The position numbers and the translations under genes are program-made. 64,000 bases of DNA. Source: Halobacillus campisalis. Its GTDB lineage: Bacteria; Bacillota; Bacilli; Bacillales; Halobacillaceae. The first letter of the stretch is position 1. The number at the start of each line of letters is the position of its first letter. This document shows positions 1 through 8,191 of this stretch, piece by piece. The stretch covers positions 1-64,000 of the forward strand of contig NZ_JAPVRC010000003.1 in NCBI RefSeq assembly GCF_030345335.1. The letters run 5' to 3'. The notes under the pieces were generated by a model. The model was not told the DNA's origin. It saw only the letters and a list, made by a program, of their open reading frames with translations, and did not search any database.

Positions 1-11
1 TCTATAGGGAG

Positions 12-130
12 GGGCGGCGGGGAATGGGGAGACTCCTGTGGGAAGAGAGTGCTTGGTGAGATCCCGCAGGACGGGACGTCCGAGGAAGCTCACCGCGCTC
101 CCACGGAAAGCGAGCCATTCCCCGCCGCCC
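12..130. repeat. Palindromic intergenic repeat, GC-rich arm subtype
   Basis: The arms GGGCGGCGGGGAATGG (12-27) and its exact reverse complement (115-130) enclose a core that holds GAGACTCCTG, a GGTGAG/CTCACC inner pair and GGAAAGCGAG. This is the best-formed copy of the arm subtype that recurs at 48804-48922 and 58859-58977. The sequence just to its right (ATCTCGAAA...GAGTCTT...ATCCTGCCATAT) also recurs next to other copies, so the repeated unit is longer than the palindrome. The left side is cut by the window edge. Confidence 0.9.
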
Positions 131-271
131 TGACCCACTCAGCCAATATCTCGAAACTGAGTCTTAAAGTATCCTGCCATATAGTTTAACAACAATCCGG
201 ATTAACTCCACAATTATTTTAATACAAAATACAATTTCTTAATTTGAACTATAAAAATTAACATACTAAAT

Positions 272-310
272 AGCAGACCAAATCATATGCGATTTGGTCT
301 GCTGCTTTTT
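272..310 (-). terminator. Hairpin just after the exonuclease gene
   Basis: A perfect 13-bp stem (AGCAGACCAAATC, 272-284, with 291-303) and a 6-nt loop lie directly after the stop codon of the minus-strand exonuclease gene. The T-tract is better on the plus strand (GCTTTTTATT) than on the minus strand (ATTTAGTATG), so it may act in both directions. Confidence 0.6.
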
Positions 311-312
311 AT

Positions 313-1188
313 TTATGAACCAATAATGTTTTTCTGCCAATTTTTGAATTCAAGCTCATTGAATTTATTGGCCATCCGGTTCTCATCAATGAAAAACAAA
401 GCATCCTCCAAAGAACAATCTACATCAGCCTCACAGTTGATCCGGGCGAGTTTTCTCGATAAATGAAGCATGTCTAGATCCTGTTGAATTTTAGCACGCT
501 GTCCTTTAGTCAATTGATCTATGTTTTCCAGAATACCTTCAATCGTTTCGTGCTGCATCAACAGCTTCAAAGCCGTTTTCTCGCCGATGCCGCGAACACC
601 TGGATAATTGTCACTGCTATCCCCCATCAATGCTTTTAAATCTACCATTTGCTGAGGAGTAATCCCTTTTTCTTCATAAAATGAACTCTCTTCGTATTGC
701 GCATAATTTCCATATCCTTTTTTCAATAAGACAACAGAAATATTCGGTTCCAGCAGCTGAAGCATGTCCTGATCCCCTGTTAAAATGAATACCTGAGAAT
801 GTTCACTGTATGCACGGCTCAACGTTCCCATACAATCATCCGCTTCATAACCAACAGTTCCAACGTTCGGAATATCCAAAGATTCGACTACTTCTTTTGC
901 CAAGTCGAATTGTGGAATAAGCTCCTCCGGAGGGGAACTGCGATTCGCTTTATAGTCAGGAAACAAGTCATTTCTAAAAGTTTTGCTCCCCATATCCCAG
1001 CAGCAGATGACATGGGTAGGCTGGTACGTATCAATTGCTGTGAATAAGTGCTTTAACATTCCGTAAACACCATTGGTCGGCATCCCTTTGCTATTGATCA
1101 TATAATAATTGCTCATGGCAGTGGCGTAGAAGGCACGGAACAATAACGCCATACCGTCTACCAGCATGATTCTATTCGTTGTCGTCAT
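313..1188 (-). CDS. ypcP: 5'-3' exonuclease (flap endonuclease, YpcP/ExoIX type)
   Basis: The 291-residue product matches the stand-alone 5'-nuclease family related to the N-terminal domain of DNA polymerase I. Visible motifs are the N-terminal acidic start MLVDGMALLFRAFYA (8-22), the metal-binding segments EADDCMGTL and TGDQDMLQLL, and the DNA-binding helix-three-turn-helix DSSDNYPGVRGIGEKTA (about 190-207). It has the length of Bacillus YpcP, has no polymerase domain, and would remove RNA primers or 5' flaps on Okazaki fragments. It is preceded by the ribosome binding site AAGGAGAAC and stands alone. Family assignment is firm; the gene name is by analogy. Confidence 0.9.
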   Translation of the reverse strand: MTTTNRIMLVDGMALLFRAFYATAMSNYYMINSKGMPTNGVYGMLKHLFTAIDTYQPTHVICCWDMGSKTFRNDLFPDYKANRSSPPEELIPQFDLAKEVVESLDIPNVGTVGYEADDCMGTLSRAYSEHSQVFILTGDQDMLQLLEPNISVVLLKKGYGNYAQYEESSFYEEKGITPQQMVDLKALMGDSSDNYPGVRGIGEKTALKLLMQHETIEGILENIDQLTKGQRAKIQQDLDMLHLSRKLARINCEADVDCSLEDALFFIDENRMANKFNELEFKNWQKNIIGS

Positions 1189-1312
1189 GATAAAGTTCTC
1201 CTTTTTAACGTAAATATGAATCTATTATAACAAAAATGACAAATAAGCGGGAGTTCAGTCATTCTTGATCGCTTATCTCTTTATTTCATATACTCTCCAA
1301 TATTATCTAATA

Positions 1313-1390
1313 ATTGACAAAATTCAGATACAGTGATACTTTCGAAATATGTGCATTCCTTTTGATTACACTTTATTGAAAGCGCTTGCA
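1313..1390 (+). promoter_or_regulatory. Promoter and CcpA cre site of the aldehyde dehydrogenase gene
   Basis: TTGACA (1313-1318) is followed after 16 nt by GATACT (1335-1340), a plausible sigma-A promoter. TGAAAGCGCTTGCA (1377-1390) matches the cre consensus TGWAAGCGCTTNCA at every position and lies between the promoter and the start codon at 1423. This placement is typical of CcpA roadblock repression in the presence of a preferred sugar. The cre call is strong; the promoter call is moderate. Confidence 0.75.
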
Positions 1391-1422
1391 CAAATAGCGG
1401 ATCAACGGGAGGAATTCAACAA

Positions 1423-2943
1423 ATGGTATATGCATTTCCAAACACAGAAGGATCGATTGTACAATTTAAAGAACGCTACGACAATTTCATTGACGGTAAG
1501 TGGACAGCCCCCGTCAAAGGTCAATATTTCGATAACGTCTCACCTGTGACAGGGAAAAATTTCTGTCAGGTAGCGAGATCCACAGAAGAGGATATTGAGC
1601 TTGCGGTAGAAGCTGCACATGCCGCTAAGGATACCTGGGGCAAGACTTCAGCTACAGAACGTTCGCTCATCCTGAACAGAATCGCTGATCGAATAGAAGA
1701 AAACTTAGAGCAGCTAGCTGTAGCTGAAACGTGGGAAAATGGAAAAGCAGTAAGAGAAACGTTAAATGCAGACATTCCACTTGCAGTAGACCACTTCCGC
1801 TACTTTGCATCAGTCATTCGTTCCGAAGAAGGTACGATCGGGCAGATTGATAACGATACAGTCGCCTACCATTTTAAAGAACCTCTTGGGGTGGTTGGCC
1901 AAATTATACCATGGAACTTCCCTATTCTTATGGCGACATGGAAAATCGCACCCGCATTAGCAGCTGGAAATGCAATCGTGTTAAAACCTGCTGAACAAAC
2001 ACCTGCCTCTATCTTATACTTACTAGAAATGATTGAAGATCTATTACCAGCCGGTGTACTGAATGTTGTAAATGGATTCGGCCTTGAAGCCGGAAAACCA
2101 CTGGCCCAGCATCCTAGAATAAACAAAGTCGCGTTTACCGGTGAAACAACTACGGGACGCATGATCATGCAGTACGCTTCTCAAAACATCATACCAGTAA
2201 CACTAGAACTCGGAGGAAAATCACCTAACATTTTCTTCGAAGACGTAATGAATGAAGATGATGACTTCTTAGACAAAACCATTGAAGGGATGGTCATGTT
2301 CGCTTTGAATCAGGGAGAAGTATGTACCTGTCCATCTCGAGCCCTCATCCACGAATCCATTTACGACAAATTTATGGAAAGAGTAATTGAACGGGTAAAA
2401 GCTATTAAGACCGGTAACCCGCTGGATCCGGAAGTGATGATGGGAGCTCAAGCCTCATCGGAACAACTAGATAAAATTCTATCTTACTTGAATATCGGTA
2501 AAGAAGAAGGCGCAGAATGCCTCATAGGCGGAGAGCGCAATCAAATGGATGGAGACTTGGCGGAAGGATATTATGTCCAGCCTACGATGTTTAAGGGAAA
2601 TAACCAGATGAGAGTGTTTCAGGAAGAAATTTTCGGACCTGTCCTATCTGTTACTACTTTCAAAGACCACGAAGAAGCAATGGAAATTGCCAATGATACA
2701 CTATACGGACTAGGTGCCGGCGTATGGACAAGGGATATGAATACAGCCTACAGATTTGGACGAGGGATCCAAGCAGGCCGAGTATGGACGAACTGCTACC
2801 ACTCCTATCCTGCTCATGCAGCTTTTGGTGGTTACAAGATGTCCGGCGTAGGCAGAGAAAACCACAAAATGATGCTGGATCACTACCAACAAACCAAAAA
2901 CCTACTCGTCAGCTACAGCCCACAGAAACTAGGATTCTTTTAA
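1423..2943 (+). CDS. NAD-dependent aldehyde dehydrogenase (ExaC/AcoD-like)
   Basis: The 506-residue product is a full-length class I aldehyde dehydrogenase. It shows the N-terminal FIDGKW segment, IPWNFPI near residue 163, FTGETTTGR, the general base segment [12 protein letters not shown] (about 260-271) and the nucleophile segment [11 protein letters not shown] (about 300-310). Two cysteines, as in GEVCTC, are typical of the AldB/ExaC/AcoD acetaldehyde dehydrogenase branch. The start is chosen because GGGAGG lies 10 nt upstream. A perfect cre site precedes it, and the next gene is a DUF779 protein, a partner often found beside this branch. The exact aldehyde is not known; acetaldehyde or another short aldehyde is likely. 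Confidence 0.9.
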   Translation: MVYAFPNTEGSIVQFKERYDNFIDGKWTAPVKGQYFDNVSPVTGKNFCQVARSTEEDIELAVEAAHAAKDTWGKTSATERSLILNRIADRIEENLEQLAVAETWENGKAVRETLNADIPLAVDHFRYFASVIRSEEGTIGQIDNDTVAYHFKEPLGVVGQIIPWNFPILMATWKIAPALAAGNAIVLKPAEQTPASILYLLEMIEDLLPAGVLNVVNGFGLEAGKPLAQHPRINKVAFTGETTTGRMIMQYASQNIIPVTLELGGKSPNIFFEDVMNEDDDFLDKTIEGMVMFALNQGEVCTCPSRALIHESIYDKFMERVIERVKAIKTGNPLDPEVMMGAQASSEQLDKILSYLNIGKEEGAECLIGGERNQMDGDLAEGYYVQPTMFKGNNQMRVFQEEIFGPVLSVTTFKDHEEAMEIANDTLYGLGAGVWTRDMNTAYRFGRGIQAGRVWTNCYHSYPAHAAFGGYKMSGVGRENHKMMLDHYQQTKNLLVSYSPQKLGFF

Positions 2944-3018
2944 GAAAAGGATTAGTTAAAATGAAATTCTTATAAACTCTCTGCACCTGAATCCCCCGTT
3001 TCAGACTTTTGTATGAGG

Positions 3019-3067
3019 AGATGGGAGAATGGTGAGCTTCCTAAGGAGGCTCACCATTCTCCCATCT
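3019..3067. repeat. Minimal member of the palindromic repeat family
   Basis: A perfect 19-bp inverted repeat (3019-3037 with 3049-3067) encloses the 11-nt loop TTCCTAAGGAG. The GGTGAGCTTCCT...GGAGGCTCACC centre and the flanking TTTTGTATGAGGAGATGG are shared with the copy at 48339-48463, so this looks like an internally deleted repeat. It lies between the aldehyde dehydrogenase gene and its DUF779 partner. There is no T-tract, so a terminator role is unlikely, but it could affect mRNA stability between the two genes. Confidence 0.7.
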
Positions 3068-3198
3068 ACCATACGATTGCAAGTTGTTCAAAACAACCTT
3101 TTAAGTACAGGGAGCTTCTAAAACCAAATATGCTACTGTTAAGAAGGCTCTTAGGAGAGCTACACATGGATAAGAATTTCAAAGGGAGGCGAACAATT

Positions 3199-3570
3199 AT
3201 GGTTGAACGAGTGACCGCTACCGATGCGGCCCTCGAATTAATTACGACTCTGAAGGAAAAACATGGACCTCTCATGTTTCATCAATCAGGCGGCTGCTGT
3301 GATGGCAGCTCACCTATGTGCTATGAAGAAGGTGATTTATTAGTAGGAAGTCAAGATGTTCTTTTAGGAGAAATTGGCGGCACACCTTTTTATATGAATA
3401 AAAAGCAGTATGATTATTGGAAACATACGCAGCTGATCATTGATGTAGTGGACGGTCGGGGTGGAATGTTTTCATTAGAGGGCGTTGAAGGCAAGCGCTT
3501 TTTATCTCGATCTCGCGCTTTTACTGATGAAGAGTATAAAAAGTTGAACGCAGCAGATACTCCTTCGTAA
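3199..3570 (+). CDS. DUF779 protein, aldehyde dehydrogenase partner
   Basis: The 123-residue product matches the DUF779 family of small proteins that commonly neighbour ExaC/AcoD aldehyde dehydrogenases. It carries the conserved cysteine cluster HQSGGCCDGSSPMC (about 32-45) and a central GGTPFYM segment. The start at 3199 is preferred over an open frame running upstream through the repeat because GGGAGG sits 9 nt before this ATG. It follows the aldehyde dehydrogenase by 255 nt, with a hairpin repeat between. The biochemical role is not established; the CC..C cluster suggests a metal or thiol function. Confidence 0.85.
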   Translation: MVERVTATDAALELITTLKEKHGPLMFHQSGGCCDGSSPMCYEEGDLLVGSQDVLLGEIGGTPFYMNKKQYDYWKHTQLIIDVVDGRGGMFSLEGVEGKRFLSRSRAFTDEEYKKLNAADTPS

Positions 3571-3576
3571 TACACG

Positions 3577-3613
3577 ACAATCCCCCTGTTCCTCAGTGGA
3601 TCAGGGGGATTGT
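3577..3613. terminator. Hairpin between convergent genes
   Basis: A 12-bp stem (ACAATCCCCCTG with CAGGGGGATTGT) lies between the convergent ends of the DUF779 gene and the nucleotidyltransferase gene. The T-tracts on both sides are weak, so termination efficiency is uncertain. Confidence 0.55.
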
Positions 3614-3618
3614 TATGG

Positions 3619-4398
3619 TTACGTATCTTTTCTTTCATCAACCAGTATCTGTAAGTCCTCAACAACAGACTCTAAATCTTTTAATCCCTTTGCTGGACTG
3701 GAAAGAAATACACTTTCCAATCGTTCTTTTATTTGATCAGGCTTGATATTCATCAGTTCCAGACTTTGTTTTTGCCACTTGTAAGCTGGATGGTGGACGT
3801 ACATGCAGTTCAATCCGAATAACAGCCCCATGACTTTTTCTTGAGTAGCAGCCATCAAAGAATAAAACATCAGCCAGTCTTCTCTTTCCAGCAAAGTTTG
3901 ACGATGATTCCAACGAGGACCTAGATTAGAATGTGCTTCAATCATACTTTGGCTCAACGCTTCGGGATACACGAGTACTTTAGCCTTAAGTCCATCTAGT
4001 AGTTCTTCACCATATAGAGGGATGCCAAAGTGAACGGAAGCTGCGATGCATTGATCCTCAAGATCCACTTGAAATTCCCTGGTCACTTTTTGAATTTTCC
4101 GGACCACTGTTTCAGTCAGAAAGTGGCTCATTTCCAGCTTTTTGAATTCCAATTCATAGGTTTCTGACCACTCTTCATCTTCATACTCATAAAAGCTGAT
4201 CACTTTCCCATTCAAACGCTCCATGGGAGTTCTTCGATCATCTTCCGAAGGACCCTCTCCCCACAAAACATGCAGTTCAATGTCCGAGTGTTCGTCTTCC
4301 CATTCTCTCGAAATAGATCCAGCAATGTAGACTGCTTCAACTTTAGGATTGTCCTTATAGACTTCTGCTGCTTTAGCTGCTAACTCTTTTAGCGTCAT
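3619..4398 (-). CDS. Nucleotidyltransferase-domain protein
   Basis: The 259-residue product has an N-terminal nucleotidyltransferase fold signature: AGSISREWEDEHSDIELHV (about 26-44), which carries the GS...DxE pattern of the Pol beta-like superfamily. The rest is mostly helical and has no clear second domain. The family includes aminoglycoside adenylyltransferase-like and MNT-type proteins, but no antibiotic or toxin-antitoxin partner is seen nearby, so the substrate is unknown. The gene ends against a convergent hairpin, and the upstream GNAT gene is in the same direction 76 nt away. Confidence 0.7.
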   Translation of the reverse strand: MTLKELAAKAAEVYKDNPKVEAVYIAGSISREWEDEHSDIELHVLWGEGPSEDDRRTPMERLNGKVISFYEYEDEEWSETYELEFKKLEMSHFLTETVVRKIQKVTREFQVDLEDQCIAASVHFGIPLYGEELLDGLKAKVLVYPEALSQSMIEAHSNLGPRWNHRQTLLEREDWLMFYSLMAATQEKVMGLLFGLNCMYVHHPAYKWQKQSLELMNIKPDQIKERLESVFLSSPAKGLKDLESVVEDLQILVDERKDT

Positions 4399-4474
4399 TG
4401 GCTCTCTCCAAACTTTTAGGATATAAAAATTCCGTAATGGTTACCTTCACCTTACCAAATATTTACCAATATGG

Positions 4475-5212
4475 CTATCTACAAAAATACTTCTTTTCCC
4501 CACGGTCACTATATTTTTTCTTATATACTCTTTTCCTGACGAGCTCTTTACAACCATTATGAGTAAACGCCTTCAGCATAGGGATATTATTGTGACTCGT
4601 AGATCCTATATAATGAGTCGCACTAAAGTCTTTTTTCAACGATTCCAAGGCGAGGGAATGCACGTATTTAGCCCTTCCATAAGCGCGAAATTCGGGGAGA
4701 ATTCCAATATAGAATAAGCGTCCTTCTCCCCCGGTTCCAGGTTCAATATGCGGGATGACTGCACCTATGGGGGTATCATTCTCAAAAGCAAGTAAACAGC
4801 TGGTTTGATAGTCTTCCCCTATTTCTTTTTTCAAGCTGGCCATATGCTCATCGATGCTCAAAGAAGATGGAGGATTCCATGACCCTTCCATTACCTCTCC
4901 CCAAATCTTTACAAAGAAAGCTTCTGAAAATTCTTTTACTGGTTTCAATGTTATAGCCGATGACTGTCCAACCCGGTGGTCCGCGAGATTTTTATAAACA
5001 AAAACTGTAGTATCTGCATATTCATAACCAAGTTTTTTTAAAGGTTCGTCTAAAGAAACAGCTCGTTTTGGAGTGATCAACACTGAAATATACGTGGTCA
5101 ACGAAGCTGAATGACACCTTAACATGTTGATAATCTCATTAACTGAGAGTTTTTCTATATCTTCATAGATTAGGGAATTCTCCCCTTCTACTACTTTCAC
5201 TCGCTCATCCAT
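4475..5212 (-). CDS. GNAT family N-acetyltransferase
   Basis: The product (245 residues from this start) has the GNAT acetyl-CoA-binding region in its C-terminal half: FYIGILPEFRAYGRAKYVHS (about 163-182), which resembles the V-x-x-x-x-R-x-x-G-x-G/A motif, and a C-terminal IPMLKAFTHNGC strand-helix. The N-terminal 120 residues are not recognisable and may form a second GNAT-like lobe. The ATG at 5212 is favoured because GGAG lies 8 nt before it; an upstream GTG at 5221 overlaps that ribosome binding site. The substrate is not predictable. Confidence 0.75.
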   Translation of the reverse strand: MDERVKVVEGENSLIYEDIEKLSVNEIINMLRCHSASLTTYISVLITPKRAVSLDEPLKKLGYEYADTTVFVYKNLADHRVGQSSAITLKPVKEFSEAFFVKIWGEVMEGSWNPPSSLSIDEHMASLKKEIGEDYQTSCLLAFENDTPIGAVIPHIEPGTGGEGRLFYIGILPEFRAYGRAKYVHSLALESLKKDFSATHYIGSTSHNNIPMLKAFTHNGCKELVRKRVYKKKYSDRGEKKYFCR

Positions 5213-5334
5213 AATCTCCACTCCTTTATATGTATTGGTACAATACGATGTTCTATTTCCAAGCCGATTATTTTAATATGAACGTCTAGCGATATACAAT
5301 GAAGAGGTAAGAAATTGAAAAGGAGTCGATACTT

Positions 5335-6336
5335 ATGAACCGCGAAATACAATTAGTTCAGAGACCAGAAGGAACCCCGAACCATGATCACCTGAAAGTT
5401 ATGAATACAAATATACCTGAGCCACAACAAGGAGAGCTTTTACTTAAAACGCTCTATGTCTCTGTAGACCCTTATATGAGAGGCCGGATGAATGAAGGAA
5501 AATCCTATATTCCACCATTTCAATTAAATGAAGCGATATCAGGCGGTGCAGTTGCGCAAGTGACAGAATCCAATTCTCCAGAATTCGAAAAAGGAGACAT
5601 CGTAACTGGAAGCCTTGATTGGAAAGAGTATTCTACCGTTAAAGCGGAAAGCGTAAGAAAGGTCGATCCCTCACTTGGGCCCGTTACTACTTCATTAGGA
5701 ATTCTTGGCATGCCAGGTCTTACTGCTTATTTTGGATTGACTGATATCGGTCAGCCTAAAGAAGGTGAAACTCTTGTTGTATCAGGAGCTGCCGGAGCTG
5801 TTGGTTCTGCGGTAGTACAAATTGGTAAAATTTACGGCTGTCGTGTTGTCGGTATTGCAGGAACGGATGAGAAAACCAGTTACTTGAAAGAGGAGCTAGG
5901 TGTAGACGTGGCGATCGATTACAAGAAAGAAAATGTGAAAGAAGCACTTGAAGCCGCTTGTCCTAACGGAGTAGATGTTTACTTTGACAATGTTGGTGGA
6001 TCGATCTCTGATGCTCTTTATCCTCTGCTAAATAAATTTGCGCGAATCATCCAGTGTGGTGCAATATCTTCCTACAACACACCAAATGACCAGGGTCCTA
6101 GGATCCATATGCATTTAATCAAAGCGAGCGCACTCGTCAAAGGGTTTACTGTAGGAGATTACCAGGATCGTTTCAAAGAAGGTTTCGATCACCTTTCAAG
6201 TTGGTTGAAAGATGGTAAGCTGACATACGAAGAAACTATACAAGAAGGTTTCGAGCAAATTCCAGACGCTTTCTTCGGTCTATTCAAAGGTGAAAACTTA
6301 GGAAAACAACTAGTTAAAGTTGCGGATCCTGAATAA
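5335..6336 (+). CDS. yfmJ: NADP-dependent oxidoreductase, YfmJ/leukotriene B4 dehydrogenase type
   Basis: The 333-residue product belongs to the zinc-free medium-chain reductases (YfmJ, CurA, prostaglandin reductase). It shows the N-terminal signature YVSVDPYMRGRM (about 42-53), LGMPGLTAYFGL (about 123-134), the nucleotide-binding VSGAAGAVGSAVVQIGK (about 146-162) and FDNVGG (about 218-223). These enzymes reduce alpha,beta-unsaturated ketones and aldehydes with NADPH, a detoxification role. AAAGGAGTC precedes the ATG. It appears to be a single-gene unit closed by a strong terminator. Confidence 0.85.
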   Translation: MNREIQLVQRPEGTPNHDHLKVMNTNIPEPQQGELLLKTLYVSVDPYMRGRMNEGKSYIPPFQLNEAISGGAVAQVTESNSPEFEKGDIVTGSLDWKEYSTVKAESVRKVDPSLGPVTTSLGILGMPGLTAYFGLTDIGQPKEGETLVVSGAAGAVGSAVVQIGKIYGCRVVGIAGTDEKTSYLKEELGVDVAIDYKKENVKEALEAACPNGVDVYFDNVGGSISDALYPLLNKFARIIQCGAISSYNTPNDQGPRIHMHLIKASALVKGFTVGDYQDRFKEGFDHLSSWLKDGKLTYEETIQEGFEQIPDAFFGLFKGENLGKQLVKVADPE

Positions 6337-6350
6337 TGATAATGTAATGA

Positions 6351-6400
6351 GGCTGCCCCAAAAGTCTAAGAAATGGACTTTTATGGGCAGCCTTGTTTTT
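6351..6400 (+). terminator. Rho-independent terminator after the yfmJ-like gene
   Basis: A long stem (GGCTGCCCCAAAAGTC, 6351-6366, with GACTTTTATGGGCAGCC, 6376-6392) is followed by TTGTTTTT. Confidence 0.9.
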
Positions 6401-6489
6401 CTTAAGGAGCTTTTCTAATACCCTTTCAAAAGAGAAGAGACCTTAAAAAATCGCTCTATTTCCTTTTTTAGGGTTGGTTTCGAGATATT

Positions 6490-6905
6490 TGAAGATATGA
6501 TCGGTGAGGCAGGGAATGGCTCGCTCCACCATATATCTGCTTCTCGAAATCGCCTGGATAAGAACTTTCTTAATACTATTAGAAGCATTAAATTTCAGTA
6601 CTTTAGTCCTCTGTACTTTAAGGTAGTTTCAAGCATTTTCTAGCAGGTTATCACTCAAAAAAGTTATTTTTTATATGAAGCACCGCATAAGTTGTTTCCG
6701 TTATTCTCATAAAAGCAAGAAGGTCCGGGAAATTGCGAGACTCCTATGGGAAAACAGTACAGGGTGAGATCCCGGAGGGCTTTAGCCCGAGGAAGCTCAC
6801 CGTACGCCCATGGAAAGCGAGTGATTTCCCGGACCTTCAAGCACTATTTCTTAGTAAAGGAAACAATCCGAACATCTCGAAACTAAGCCTTCAAGAATAG
6901 GGAGC
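6490..6905. repeat. Composite repeat in inverted orientation
   Basis: This 400-bp gene-free stretch holds, from left to right, a degraded palindrome half (about 6490-6550), a linker (about 6550-6715) that is the reverse complement of the linkers at 48617-48800 and 58675-58858, a well-formed palindrome (6719-6838; perfect 15-bp arms GAAGGTCCGGGAAAT), and the flank ATCTCGAAACTAAGCCTTC seen beside other copies. It ends exactly at the stop codon of the rsbR-like gene. No gene is seen in it. Confidence 0.8.
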
Positions 6906-7790
6906 TTATAAGCCCCCTATTCCTATTTCGCTTAGGGACTGCTTTAAATTAGCTCGTGTTTTCACTTTACTGAAATTAACGCCCATCGCGACGACCGAGC
7001 GGGCAATTTCCGGCCGCAGCCCTGTTAATATTGTTTGAACTCCTACAAGTTCTAAGGACTGGACGACCTGCAGCAAATTATGAGCGACCCTTGCGTCAAT
7101 CTTCGGTACGCCAGAAATATCGATAAGTAAATACTCTAATTGGTAATGGGAGCTCTTCTGAAGAGACATTTCCATAATCAGCTGGGCACGGTCCTCGTCC
7201 ACTTCTCCGACCACTGGCAAGACAGCCACACGTTCTGCTACAGGAACAACAGGCACAGACAACTCTGTCAGCTTATCCTGAGCTTTTTGATACTTGCGAT
7301 TGTTATACCTGATATACAACTGGCTGAATTGAAAAATGACTTCATCAAGTAAAGGGTTAACTAGTTTATTTACATCCAATACCGTAATTGCAGCGAACCG
7401 ATTCTCCTGCAATTCCTTATCAAATGTCTGCCATAGAATATTGCGATATGCCCCCATTAAAGCAATAGTTTCATTCAAAGGGACATCGCTTTCTATAGCT
7501 TTTTCCCCAACTTCTTTCGTCCATGCAATCACCCTGTTTTTCACTGATTCATAGTCTTCAATCAAGGCTTCACCCATGAATATGAACATCTGGGCCCTCC
7601 AAGCCAGGACTTCCTCTCGTGAAAGAGATGAATTAGCAAGACTAAGAACATACTCATCCTTTTCAAAGTTTTCTACTTGCTCTGCCAGCGTCATGGAATC
7701 TGTTATTATTTTATTTCCAATATAGTTCAGTTCTTCTTTCATAATGAGGGGGTCTCCTTCAATCATTTTACCTCTATAATATGTTTTCAT
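6906..7790 (-). CDS. RsbR-type stressosome paralogue (STAS domain)
   Basis: The 294-residue product has an N-terminal helical sensor region of the RsbR non-haem globin type (about 20-165) and a C-terminal STAS domain (about 185-290). In RsbR paralogues the first RsbT-phosphorylated residue lies in the segment VDT/IDS; here that segment reads VPKIDARVAHNLL, with alanine at the site. The second site region is TGLRPEIARSVVAMGV, with serine where threonine is usual. The gene stands apart from any rsbRSTUVWX operon, as RsbR paralogues often do. It probably joins stressosomes feeding the general stress response; the signal it senses is unknown. Confidence 0.85.
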   Translation of the reverse strand: MKTYYRGKMIEGDPLIMKEELNYIGNKIITDSMTLAEQVENFEKDEYVLSLANSSLSREEVLAWRAQMFIFMGEALIEDYESVKNRVIAWTKEVGEKAIESDVPLNETIALMGAYRNILWQTFDKELQENRFAAITVLDVNKLVNPLLDEVIFQFSQLYIRYNNRKYQKAQDKLTELSVPVVPVAERVAVLPVVGEVDEDRAQLIMEMSLQKSSHYQLEYLLIDISGVPKIDARVAHNLLQVVQSLELVGVQTILTGLRPEIARSVVAMGVNFSKVKTRANLKQSLSEIGIGGL

Positions 7791-7811
7791 TTTCCATTTG
7801 TAAATTGTGAA

Positions 7812-8177
7812 TTAATACCTCGGTTTATCATATTGACCAAACCATTGGTATCTTCTCTTTGAAAACCCTATATATAGAGGCGAACCTAGCCGAGATATTC
7901 CCGGTAAATAAAAAATCATCCCAACCAGTGAAACTGGAGGAAGTTTAAGTAATAATAGCCGGATGGCGGAAAATCCTTTTTTTAACTCACCTTGTTCTGT
8001 TAATAGATGAATTTCTTCGAGGATATTCCTTCCTTCTAAATAAGGATAACGTCCATTAATTTCTACTTCCTGTACCGACACCCACTTCACCTGGTTCAGC
8101 CAATCCAAAGGCTTGAGCAGTTTTTTCACACGGTAGCAAAATGGACAAGTTGCGTCATAGAACACAATGTTCTTCAC
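7812..8177 (-). CDS. DCC-family thiol-disulfide oxidoreductase-like protein
   Basis: The 121-residue product starts with FYDATCPFCYRV (6-17), the CxxC active-site segment of the DCC family (DUF393), and has the family's later hydrophobic stretch (about 70-105). The fold is thioredoxin-like, and a redox role is presumed but not proven. It lies 21 nt upstream of the rsbR-like gene and 14 nt downstream of pabBC, all on the same strand, so it may be co-transcribed with the folate genes. Confidence 0.8.
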   Translation of the reverse strand: MKNIVFYDATCPFCYRVKKLLKPLDWLNQVKWVSVQEVEINGRYPYLEGRNILEEIHLLTEQGELKKGFSAIRLLLLKLPPVSLVGMIFYLPGISRLGSPLYIGFSKRRYQWFGQYDKPRY

Positions 8178-8191
8178 TCTTGATCATCTCC

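Noticed and set aside
12-130. Repeat as the Bacillaceae-1 RNA motif.
   Set aside because: As I recall, that motif has RUCCU in two terminal loops and lies near rRNA operons; these copies do not show that pattern and no rRNA is here. A covariance search would settle it.
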